From Pseudomonas cannabina (GTDB taxonomy: Bacteria > Pseudomonadota > Gammaproteobacteria > Pseudomonadales > Pseudomonadaceae), in NCBI RefSeq assembly GCF_900100365.1, contig NZ_FNKU01000001.1, positions 2,356,001 through 2,420,000 on the forward strand: a DNA stretch of 64,000 nucleotides, read 5' to 3'. Below are positions 56,777 to 64,000 of the stretch, in pieces. The notes below the pieces were generated by a model. That model was not told the DNA's origin. It saw nothing but the letters and a program-made list of their open reading frames with translations, and ran no database searches. The position numbers and the translations under genes were made by a program. Within the stretch, counting starts at the first letter, position 1. Each line of letters starts with the position of its first letter.

Positions 56777-56786
56777 GCGTAGACGG

Positions 56787-57221
56787 TTATCGGGCGATGG
56801 CGCGATCCAGCGACAGCTTGCCGGCGCCTTCGATAAGGACCGCCAGCGCACCGCCGAGTAACGCCAATGCATATTCATAGCCGTTGTTGGCCATGAAAAA
56901 ACCGTTATGGATATGCACCGTGAAGATCGCTACCAGCAACAGCAGGATCACCACCACTGCGGCCGGACGCGCCAGCAGCCCGAGCAGCAAGCCAAGGCCG
57001 CCGAAGAATTCGGCGCTGCCAGACATCAACGCCATCAGATAGCCCGGTGTCAGGCCGAGGCTTTCCATGTACTGCGCGGTGCCTTCCAGACCATAACCGC
57101 CAAACGCTCCGAACAGTTTTTGACTGCCGTGGGCGACGAATGCGATACCGACAATGACGCGCAGAACAGTCAGGCCATAACCGGCGCGCGTGGTGAGAAG
57201 TGACTTGATCATTGTGTTCAT
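56787..57221 (-). CDS. DoxX family membrane protein
   Basis: A 144-residue inner-membrane protein with four helices. DoxX features: LRVIVGIAFVAHGSQKLFGAFGG, SAEFFGGLGLLLGLLARPAAVVVILLLLVAIFTVH and the C-terminal EYALALLGGALAVLIEGAG. The family is tied to redox stress responses and to thiosulfate:quinone reductase subunits; the substrate of this one is not known. I set the start at MNTMIKSLL; the ATG five codons upstream is also possible. Confidence 0.9.
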   Translation of the reverse strand: MNTMIKSLLTTRAGYGLTVLRVIVGIAFVAHGSQKLFGAFGGYGLEGTAQYMESLGLTPGYLMALMSGSAEFFGGLGLLLGLLARPAAVVVILLLLVAIFTVHIHNGFFMANNGYEYALALLGGALAVLIEGAGKLSLDRAIAR

Positions 57222-57327
57222 GAGGCGACGTTCCATGACGAATTAAGTGGGAGTGCCGCCATCATAATCAAATTTCCTCATGTAAAAATTCCAAATAACC
57301 GCCTATTCGCATCAACATATTCGATCA

Positions 57328-58749
57328 TTAGCGCATAAGCGGTTTTTTCGGGCCCTGCTTTTCCAGCGCATCACGCTCGCGATCAAACGCCAGATAGTAT
57401 TTGTTCACGCTGTTCACAAAAGCGACAACGTTGGCACCACCCTGCTCCATGGCCACTCGTTCGGTCTGAAAGAACCACTGATCGGGATTGAGCCCGCGCC
57501 GCCGTGCTTCTTCGCGCATGCCTTGTACGCGTTCCGGCCCGAGATTGTAGGCTGCCATGACGAACGCCATTCGCTCACGCTCGTTGACTTTTTTGCTGGC
57601 GAAGTATTTGCGCTGGATCAGCGCCATGTACCGCGAGCCGGCACGAACGTTGTCGTCGGCGCTCTGGATACTCGCTACACCGACACGTTTCGCCGCCGAC
57701 GGGGTAATCTGCAGCAACCCGGTAGCGCCGCCGCTGCCCTTGGCCGACGGGTCGAGTTTCGACTCCTTGAACGCCAGCGCGGCAAGGTCCAGCCAGTCCA
57801 TGCCCTGCGCATCGGCATGGCGTTGCAGCATGGGGCGCAGTTGTTCAAGGCGTTGCAGATTGTTGCGTACCAGCGGATTGTTGACTTGGTAGGTGTTCTT
57901 GTAAGCCTTCTCGAACGCCAGATCCTGCTGCGCCGACGGCTTGTAACCCTTGAGAAAATCATCGGCGCTAGCGCGCAGCACGGGCGCCTTGTCACTGACG
58001 AACCAACTGACGTCGCCCTGAGTCTGCAAGGTCAGGCCACGGTCAATTCGCAGCCTGGGCATGACCTTCGCCCAGCGCTCGGCAATGGGTTGCTCGACCA
58101 GGGTCATCGGGTAAATTCCGGCCTGGACCATTTCCAGCACGTCTTCGACTGCCAGGCTCGGGTCAACCCAGTCGATTTTCACCGGCGCCAGCTTGCGCAG
58201 TTCCAGTTGCCGATTGACCTGATGCAGCGCTTCGTCGGCGGCGCTGCCGGTAGGCAGGCTCAAGGTGCGCCCGGACAACTGATCGAAACGTCGCAGGCTG
58301 CGGTGACCGCGCACGCCGACCAGCACCAGCGGCACATCATGAATGATCGGCGCCCTGGCCTGAATGCCTTTGGCGGCCCTGGCATCGAGCAACTCACCGG
58401 GCGCGATCAGATCACCCTCGCCGCGCTGTAACGCCGTCAGCAACTGATTCTTGACTTTGGGGATGATCTTGAAGGTCACTTTCTGCCCGTCGCGGGCATG
58501 GCTGTTCAGGTACTGCTCGAACGCCTGCAAACGGTGATACTCGACGCCGATTTCCTGGCCTTTGACGTCGCCGGAGCTGTTGCGGCTCTGGTTGACCAGC
58601 ACGCGCAGCACTTTGCTGCTGCGAATCGCCGCCAGATCACGCGCCTGCGTGGCGTGCTGCACAGCCTCGGGACCGGCCTGGCGAGCAGCCGCGTGCAGCG
58701 GTGACAGTGACAGCAGACAGATGAAAGACACAAGCGTGGATCGGATCAT
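57328..58749 (-). CDS. MltF-like membrane-bound lytic murein transglycosylase
   Basis: A 473-residue exported protein. Signal peptide MIRSTLVSFICLLSLSPLHAAA, an ABC-type solute-binding domain (about 40-280) and a C-terminal SLT transglycosylase domain (about 310-450) with the catalytic Glu in FKESKLDPSAKGSGGATGLLQITPSAAK and the AYNLGPERV block. This layout is MltF-like. No lipobox Cys is seen, so it is probably periplasmic rather than lipidated. Paralogues exist in pseudomonads, so I give no symbol. Confidence 0.92.
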   Translation of the reverse strand: MIRSTLVSFICLLSLSPLHAAARQAGPEAVQHATQARDLAAIRSSKVLRVLVNQSRNSSGDVKGQEIGVEYHRLQAFEQYLNSHARDGQKVTFKIIPKVKNQLLTALQRGEGDLIAPGELLDARAAKGIQARAPIIHDVPLVLVGVRGHRSLRRFDQLSGRTLSLPTGSAADEALHQVNRQLELRKLAPVKIDWVDPSLAVEDVLEMVQAGIYPMTLVEQPIAERWAKVMPRLRIDRGLTLQTQGDVSWFVSDKAPVLRASADDFLKGYKPSAQQDLAFEKAYKNTYQVNNPLVRNNLQRLEQLRPMLQRHADAQGMDWLDLAALAFKESKLDPSAKGSGGATGLLQITPSAAKRVGVASIQSADDNVRAGSRYMALIQRKYFASKKVNERERMAFVMAAYNLGPERVQGMREEARRRGLNPDQWFFQTERVAMEQGGANVVAFVNSVNKYYLAFDRERDALEKQGPKKPLMR

Positions 58750-58929
58750 TCACTTCCCCGGGGCAAATGCCGGAAAGAAACAGGAAAAAGGAAATCTTGA
58801 GGTCACGCAGCAGCGTCGAACAGCGAGGAAATCGTCGAGCCTTCTGGCTCAATCGCTTGAATACTCAGCCTTTTCTTATTGTGGCCGCCGCTCTGGTATG
58901 CTCGGCAGCCTGCAGCTGGAGGTAGCACC

Positions 58930-59751
58930 ATGCAACTCATCGACATCGGCGTCAATCTGACCAACGCAAGCTTTGCCTCGCAGCGACAGGCGGTACTCGA
59001 CCGCGCCTACGCTGCAGGCGTCGCACAACTGGTGGTGACCGGCACCAGCGTCGAGGGCAGCGAACAGGCCTTGCAGTTGTGCCACGAGCTTGATGAAAGC
59101 GCGCAACGGCTGTTCTGCACAGCGGGCATCCATCCGCACTCGGCGAGCGGTTGGACCGGTGACACCGAGCAACAGTTGCATGCCCTGCTCAAGGAAAATC
59201 GCGTTCGCGCGGTGGGTGAATGCGGGCTGGATTTCAACCGCGACTTCTCGCCTCGCCCACAGCAGGAAAAGGTGCTGGAAGCGCATCTGGCCATGGCGGT
59301 AGAACTGCACTTGCCGGTATTTCTGCACGAGCGGGACGCCAACCAGCGCCTGCTGGAGATCCTGCGCGACTACCGTGATCGTTTGCCCGCCGCGGTGGTG
59401 CACTGTTTCACCGGCGAACGCACCGCGCTGTTCAGCTACCTCGACCTGGACCTGCACATCGGTATTACCGGCTGGATCTGCGACGAACGACGCGGCACCC
59501 ACCTGCACCCGCTGGTGGGCAATATCCCTCGCGGCCGGCTGATGCTGGAAAGCGACGCACCCTATCTTCTGCCGCGCAGCTTGCGTCCCAAGCCGAAAAA
59601 CGGTCGTAACGAACCCGCTTACTTACCGGAAGTGTTGCGCGAAGTGGCCTTGCACCGTGGCGAAAGTGAGGATGATCTGGCGCGGCACAGCACCGCCTGC
59701 GCCCGAGCGTTTTTCGCGTTGCCGACGCTGGACCAGCCAGCGGGGTCTTGA
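58930..59751 (+). CDS. tatD: TatD-family metal-dependent hydrolase
   Basis: A 273-residue TIM-barrel nuclease/hydrolase. It begins [12 protein letters not shown], as true TatD does (no N-terminal HxH as in YcfH). Metal ligands are in [34 protein letters not shown] and [10 protein letters not shown]. TatD has DNase and 3'-5' exonuclease activity in repair. GGAGG precedes the ATG. Divergent from the transglycosylase gene. Confidence 0.94.
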   Translation: MQLIDIGVNLTNASFASQRQAVLDRAYAAGVAQLVVTGTSVEGSEQALQLCHELDESAQRLFCTAGIHPHSASGWTGDTEQQLHALLKENRVRAVGECGLDFNRDFSPRPQQEKVLEAHLAMAVELHLPVFLHERDANQRLLEILRDYRDRLPAAVVHCFTGERTALFSYLDLDLHIGITGWICDERRGTHLHPLVGNIPRGRLMLESDAPYLLPRSLRPKPKNGRNEPAYLPEVLREVALHRGESEDDLARHSTACARAFFALPTLDQPAGS

Positions 59752-59916
59752 AGGATCGTTTTCTGCACCCGGCCATGAAGGTCTTGGCATCTGGCGGGCT
59801 ATCGAGCCGATAGAAAGGCTTGCCTCGCGGGTACTCAGGCTCGGGCTTACTCTTCAGTCACCACAACGGCACAAGGAAGGAAGCCACTGAATGCCCTGAA
59901 TGAAGAGGAAAGCTGT

Positions 59917-60144
59917 ATGCACAAGCCACGTCCCGACCTGCAATTGAACAAATGGCCCGAAAATGCCGACCGTGAAGATCAATCCGTCAGCCTGACCCTG
60001 TATCTGATCGCGGTGCCCCTGTTTATTCTGGCAACCCTGCTGATCCTCAACGGGCTGTTCTCTGAAAGCCTTTCGTCGACCGCCATTGGCGTGATCGGGG
60101 TCGTCGCAGCGCTGGTGATTCCGCGTATCACAGCGGACCAGTGA
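59917..60144 (+). CDS. small two-helix membrane protein of unknown function
   Basis: A 75-residue protein. A polar N-terminus is followed by two hydrophobic helices (SLTLYLIAVPLFILATLLILNG and TAIGVIGVVAALVIP). GAGGAA stands before the ATG. It lies 165 bases after tatD on the same strand and its stop is six bases from the convergent thioesterase. I do not recognise it. Confidence 0.65.
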   Translation: MHKPRPDLQLNKWPENADREDQSVSLTLYLIAVPLFILATLLILNGLFSESLSSTAIGVIGVVAALVIPRITADQ

Positions 60145-60150
60145 GACACA

Positions 60151-60948
60151 TCAACCAAACACGGTGACCGTCTGCCGACTGATCGCGATCAGCTCGCCAT
60201 GCGGGCTCCACAGTGCGGCGGCGGTATGGCCATAGCCATCGCGGGCGTGCTCGATGACCGCACGATAGCTGCACCATTGCAGAGTATCGAGCGCAGGCTG
60301 CGGCTGAACGAACTCGATGGTCCAGGTCAGCGAACTGCCGGGTGCCGGGGTGTCCAAGTGCGGTAATACCGCAGGTGGCCAGGTGTCGACCAATGCCAGA
60401 ATGTGCGCTTCGCTCATCGGTCTGGCGTGTTGCTCATCGCGCAACCGCACGTAGCCACCAATAGCCGGTGACCGGGTATTACTGAACGGCATACCGCCCA
60501 GCGCCCAGCGAATGTCCATGAAACGCAAATAGTCAGGCATCACGCCGCTGACAAACGGCAGTTCCGGGCAGTCCTCGACGGGCTTGAGGTCTGGCGCAGG
60601 TTCTGCAGCGACAGCGATCACCGACTCCCGAGGCGCACCGAAACTGCCCTGAATCAGGGTCATGACCTCGCCATTCTGCACGGCGCGCCCCACTACCTGA
60701 CTGACCGCCTTGCCATGGCGCAAAACCTCGACCTCGAACGCAATCGGCACGCCGGGCGCTGCCGGTCCGACGAAGGTAATGGCCAGCGAACGCACCGGCC
60801 GCCCTTCCGGCACCTGGGCACGCATTGCTTCATACGTCAGCGCAGCCATCAGCCCGCCAAAACAGGCTCGCCCCTGTGACCATTCAGCAGGAATGGTCAC
60901 AGAGCGCGGATGGTCACGGCCCGCATCGATCAGTTCGGAAAAGGTCAT
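60151..60948 (-). CDS. double-hotdog acyl-CoA thioesterase family protein
   Basis: A 265-residue protein of the 4HBT_3/TesB-like group. N-terminal half hotdog: WSQGRACFGGLMAALTYEAMRAQVPEGRPVRSLAITFVGPA and a C-terminal half with SSLTWTIEFVQPQ. TesB-type catalytic Asp candidates lie in the ALVDTWPPAVLPHLD segment. It probably hydrolyses acyl-CoA of unknown chain length. Monocistronic. Confidence 0.85.
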   Translation of the reverse strand: MTFSELIDAGRDHPRSVTIPAEWSQGRACFGGLMAALTYEAMRAQVPEGRPVRSLAITFVGPAAPGVPIAFEVEVLRHGKAVSQVVGRAVQNGEVMTLIQGSFGAPRESVIAVAAEPAPDLKPVEDCPELPFVSGVMPDYLRFMDIRWALGGMPFSNTRSPAIGGYVRLRDEQHARPMSEAHILALVDTWPPAVLPHLDTPAPGSSLTWTIEFVQPQPALDTLQWCSYRAVIEHARDGYGHTAAALWSPHGELIAISRQTVTVFG

Positions 60949-61078
60949 GGTTACTCCAACGGCTTGAACACCAATGAATGGATGATAACCATCCTCTTAC
61001 TCGAGTGCATGCACCATAACGGCCATTATTGCGGCCTGAATGACGCCTTTCAGTGAAAAACTTCGAGATTCTGTCGGC

Positions 61079-61855
61079 TCAGAAGCAGGCCTTGGCCAGT
61101 CGCTTGAGCGACGCCTCGGCTTTGCGTTCTGCGCGCACAATGCCGACCTGCCAACCGGCAACGCACGGTGCCAGATCGGCCTCTACTTCCGCTTGCGCCA
61201 GCCATTGCAAATGGTCATGCCAGTCGCCCAGTTCGCCTTGTGCAGATTTAAGGCGCGCCTGCATGTTTTTTGGTTGATGACTGAGTTCCGGGTAGGCCTC
61301 GGCGGCGTAGCGTACGCGCTTGATCAGCAGACGCAGGTCGTGTCGATCATGACCCGGTTCGGCGATGGCAACGCGCAGTTTTTGCCATTGCTTGTCCATG
61401 CGCTTTTCGATGGTTTTGCGCAGGCCACTCAGCATGCCCTGACGCTGCTGCACGCGAAGCATGGTCGGGAACTGGTCGAGCAGGGTCAGCAAGCGATTCA
61501 GTTCGGGAGAGGTCGCGACCTTGGGGCAAGCGCTGCTCAAATACTGATTACGCTTGAGTGCGGCCTCGTGCAGGCTCGCGTTCTCCACACTTTTCTGCTC
61601 CAGCAGCGCAGCAAGCACCTGCATGTCACGCAGCGGCGTGGTCACCTGGCCGACGGCCTTGGCCGCGTCTTCCAGTTGCGCCGCCCCGGAAATCTCGCGC
61701 AACGGCCTCAACACACTGCGCAGGCGGCGCACCGTGGTTCGCAAATCACGCAGCGCTTCGCTGTCGGTTGACGCCGCAAGGCGCGCCTGACAGGCAAGCA
61801 ATTTGACATCCAGTGACAGCACTTCAGCGACCAGATGATCGACCATTGACGACAT
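61079..61855 (-). CDS. CHAD domain protein
   Basis: A 258-residue all-helical CHAD protein. Conserved His and basic residues: ALRDLRTTVRRLRSVLRPL near residue 50, DRHDLRLLIKRVRYAAEAYPEL and ELGDWHDHLQWLAQAE. CHAD domains bind polyphosphate and often go with inorganic-polyphosphate enzymes; no such gene is adjacent here. The start MSSMVDHLV has AGGGG eight bases upstream. It lies 24 bases downstream of the transglutaminase gene on the same strand, likely the same operon. Confidence 0.88.
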   Translation of the reverse strand: MSSMVDHLVAEVLSLDVKLLACQARLAASTDSEALRDLRTTVRRLRSVLRPLREISGAAQLEDAAKAVGQVTTPLRDMQVLAALLEQKSVENASLHEAALKRNQYLSSACPKVATSPELNRLLTLLDQFPTMLRVQQRQGMLSGLRKTIEKRMDKQWQKLRVAIAEPGHDRHDLRLLIKRVRYAAEAYPELSHQPKNMQARLKSAQGELGDWHDHLQWLAQAEVEADLAPCVAGWQVGIVRAERKAEASLKRLAKACF

Positions 61856-61879
61856 GCAATTCCCCTTCGACAAAACCAT

Positions 61880-63883
61880 TCATGAATGCCTGTCCCTGAC
61901 AGCCGATAACCTCCATGGCAGACGCCGACGCAGTACGCGCAATGCACTCCGCAGACGGCCGGGCGACGTCAGCCGTCCAGCGTAACGCTGTGCCTGAAAC
62001 TCCCGGACAAAGGCGCTGATCGCTTCGGCATACTGCGGAAAATACAGCACTGCACGCTTGCAGAACGCATCCGCACCTTCACCCGGCATACGACGCAGAC
62101 CATGCCGGGCCAGCAAGCGTTCAAAGGCGTTGAACAGTCGCAACTGCGAATCGCTTTCGCGCAACCAGGGCTTGAACAGCCATAAGGCGACCAGGCCCAG
62201 TGAAAGCACGATGCCGGTCACGAAAACAGGCGCCTGAAACCCGGAAAACCAGCGTCCGAGAATTTGTAACTGCTGTTGTCCCTGATAGCCCAGGACCCAG
62301 CGTTGCCAGCCGTAGTTGAGGTTGTCCCAGCTCAGGCGCAGCGTGTTGATCCAGGCCACATTGCGATAGCGCAGCGCTGAAAGGGGTGAGTCCTGCAAAA
62401 AGGCCTCGTCTGCCGCCAGTGCCTGCTCCAGCCCTTGCTCGATACGTTGCGGTGCCACGGCAGCGGTCGGGTCGACACTGCGCCAGCCGATTCCCGGCTG
62501 CCAGTATTCGACCCAGGCGTGAGCGTCAAATTGACGTACGGTCAGGTACTGCCCGTCGGGGTTGAGTTCGCCGCCCTGATACCCGGCCACCACCCGCGCC
62601 GGAATCCCTGCGGCGCGCAATACGAAGGTCATGGCCCCGGCATAGTGGGCGCAGAAACCCTGACGGCTGACAAACAGAAACTCATCGATGCTGTCATTGC
62701 CCAGCGTGGTCGGCTTGAGCGTGTAGTGAAAGGGCTGGTCGCTGAAATAAGCGAGCATGCCGGCGACCAGGTCTTGCGGTGTGGAATAACGCCGACGCAG
62801 TTCATCGGCCCATTGTCGGGCCTGCGGGTTACCCTTTACGGGCAGTTGCAGGTCCTGACGCTGGATCTGCTCGCCGGGTTGAGGATCACGAATGCTTTGC
62901 GGCCAGGACTGCACGGCATACAACAGCGATTGCTCGACCGGCCGCCTGCGCTGCAAGCGAAAATCACTCATCTGGCGCACGTCCGGCAGCTGGGTTTCAG
63001 CGACGTCGAGGCTCGGCAGCCAAGGCCGCCCGCTCGCCTCCATGACGATGCTGTAGGCCAGCGGATCGCCACGCTTTTGCCATTGCGGGATCTGCACCGT
63101 CTGCGCCCGTGCAGACTGCGACCAGCGACGGCCGTCGAACTGCTCAAGGGTCAGGCCGCGCCAGTACAGTTGATTGCGGGCCGGTATCAGTCCCTCGAAA
63201 CTGGCCCGAAACACCAGCGCTGGCGACTTGCTCAGCTCGGCCATGTCGCCGGGGGCCATGTTGTCGGATAGACCGGTAACGCCTTTGTTGCTCGGCTGTG
63301 GCAACGACCAGAGCGGGTCCAGGCGCGGAAAGAACAGAAACAACAGCAGCATCAGCGGCACGGCCTGCGCCATCAGCTTGAAGGCCAGTTTGAGCGTGTC
63401 TGATGATTTGCTGGCCAGGTCCGACTGTTGCAGCCCGATCAGCGCTGCCAGCAATGCAGCGATGGGCAACAGGCTGAACAGCGCCCATAACAGGTTGTCT
63501 TCGAACAGGTAGCCGACGGCGACGCAAAAGAAACCGAGAAAGATCAGCACCCGTGCATCCCGACGGTTGTTCATTTCCAGCATTTTCAGAACGAAGGCGG
63601 CTACCAGCAGCGCAGCCCCGGCATCCAGCCCGACCAGGCTGCCACGCGCCAGATAAACGCCAGCGGCGGTGCTTACCAGCAAGCCGGCCTTGACCCAGTT
63701 GCCCGGCAAACGGGCACGCATGCGGAACACTTGCAGGCGCCAGAGTGTGCAGCCCAGCCACAGCATCATGATCGAGACCGGCACATGCAGCGCGAACGGC
63801 AACACCACCAGCGCCTGAGCGAGCAGCAGCCAAGTGAGGCTGACACGCGGAATCGGCGCGCTGACCACGACCTTGCTACTCAC
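61880..63883 (-). CDS. tgpA: TgpA-like transmembrane transglutaminase (DUF3488 + transglutaminase + DUF4129)
   Basis: A 667-residue inner-membrane protein. Five to six N-terminal helices (DUF3488, about 10-170), a periplasmic transglutaminase-like domain with triad Cys (SRQGFCAHYAGAM), His (FDAHAWVEYW) and Asp (RSVDPTAAV), another helix near residue 560 and a cytoplasmic DUF4129 tail. The P. aeruginosa homologue TgpA is essential for growth. The start is GTG at 63883 (VSSKVVVSAP), overlapping the stop of the upstream gene (GTGA). Confidence 0.9.
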   Translation of the reverse strand: MSSKVVVSAPIPRVSLTWLLLAQALVVLPFALHVPVSIMMLWLGCTLWRLQVFRMRARLPGNWVKAGLLVSTAAGVYLARGSLVGLDAGAALLVAAFVLKMLEMNNRRDARVLIFLGFFCVAVGYLFEDNLLWALFSLLPIAALLAALIGLQQSDLASKSSDTLKLAFKLMAQAVPLMLLLFLFFPRLDPLWSLPQPSNKGVTGLSDNMAPGDMAELSKSPALVFRASFEGLIPARNQLYWRGLTLEQFDGRRWSQSARAQTVQIPQWQKRGDPLAYSIVMEASGRPWLPSLDVAETQLPDVRQMSDFRLQRRRPVEQSLLYAVQSWPQSIRDPQPGEQIQRQDLQLPVKGNPQARQWADELRRRYSTPQDLVAGMLAYFSDQPFHYTLKPTTLGNDSIDEFLFVSRQGFCAHYAGAMTFVLRAAGIPARVVAGYQGGELNPDGQYLTVRQFDAHAWVEYWQPGIGWRSVDPTAAVAPQRIEQGLEQALAADEAFLQDSPLSALRYRNVAWINTLRLSWDNLNYGWQRWVLGYQGQQQLQILGRWFSGFQAPVFVTGIVLSLGLVALWLFKPWLRESDSQLRLFNAFERLLARHGLRRMPGEGADAFCKRAVLYFPQYAEAISAFVREFQAQRYAGRLTSPGRLRSALRVLRRRLPWRLSAVRDRHS

Positions 63884-64000
63884 GAGCGCTGACCGTACAG
63901 GGCCAGCGCGCGCAGGCAAGCTTCGCGGTGCGCGTCGCCGCTGTCCACCGACGACAGAAAACCCGGCAGCCGCAAGGCAAAGGGTTGACGTCGTTGCGAC
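63880..64000 (-). CDS. DUF58 family protein, C-terminal end only
   Basis: The leftward frame entering at the right edge reads ...FALRLPGFLSSVDSGDAHRE, then ACLRALALYGQRS and a TGA that overlaps the tgpA GTG. This tail (LRLPG, AHREACLRALALYG) is typical of DUF58 proteins, which regularly precede tgpA and follow a MoxR ATPase. Only about 39 residues are visible. Confidence 0.75.
   Translation of the reverse strand, partial: SQRRQPFALRLPGFLSSVDSGDAHREACLRALALYGQRS

Larger units (their letters stand above)
56444..56786. other. intergenic region between doxX and a small unknown gene
   Basis: 343 bases without a gene. It holds a MITE-like element (56588-56687) and a large hairpin (56735-56776), both listed separately. 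Confidence 0.7.

Overview
The window is chromosomal DNA of a fluorescent pseudomonad, almost certainly of the Pseudomonas syringae group. The evidence is a levansucrase of the plant-pathogen LscA type, the gene order cmaX-crfX-cmpX-sigX-oprF-cobA-nitrate assimilation that is characteristic of Pseudomonas, OprI and OprF outer-membrane proteins with Pseudomonas-type sequences, and several REP-type intergenic repeats typical of P. syringae. Most of it is ordinary, densely packed core genome. I saw no tRNA, rRNA, CRISPR array, prophage or intact insertion sequence.

Layout. 1-8.1 kb: the end of dacB, a membrane diguanylate cyclase, the 23S rRNA double methyltransferase rlmL, ribosome modulation factor rmf and pyrD. 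8.1-20.2 kb: the nitrate assimilation region, with the sensor/antiterminator pair nasS-nasT, a levansucrase gene (lscA) inserted beside it, a nitrate transporter with a protein phosphatase-kinase fusion, and an operon of FAD oxidoreductase, nitrate reductase and cobA. 20.3-25.9 kb: oprF, sigX, cmpX, crfX, cmaX, rraA and a hydrolase, all leftward (cell-envelope stress regulon). 26-28.4 kb: ppsA with its divergent regulator ppsR. 29.4-36.7 kb: the methylcitrate (propionate) operon prpF-acnD-prpC-prpB with a GntR regulator. 37-40.2 kb: a three-gene retropepsin / inactive-transglutaminase-7TM / ATP-grasp ligase cassette, followed by pabB. 41.5-48.4 kb: thrH, cysH, cysB, a universal stress protein, a 5'-nucleotidase, a ketopantoate reductase, a DAHP synthase and a small acetyltransferase. 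48.8-64 kb: oprI, an L,D-transpeptidase, tesA divergent from an ABC exporter pair, greB, small unknowns, doxX, an MltF-like lytic transglycosylase, tatD, a thioesterase, a CHAD protein, and a transglutaminase/DUF58 pair that runs off the edge.

The most striking thing I found is regulatory. Three transcription units of the nitrate region (nasS-nasT itself, the transporter operon and the reductase operon) each carry a -24/-12 sigma54-type promoter (GG-N10-GC) followed at once by a leader with a hexaloop hairpin whose loop has A at position 1 and G at position 4, and whose 3' arm is also the 5' arm of an intrinsic terminator. This is the architecture of ANTAR-protein (NasT) antitermination targets. 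It implies that NasT controls both structural operons and also feeds back on its own operon. Other points of interest are a truncated NirB-like oxidoreductase with no nitrite reductase nearby, a 100-bp MITE-like element between CTAG repeats, REP elements inside the prp operon, a palindromic GntR operator, and the retropepsin/7TM/ATP-grasp cassette, whose chemistry is unknown to me.
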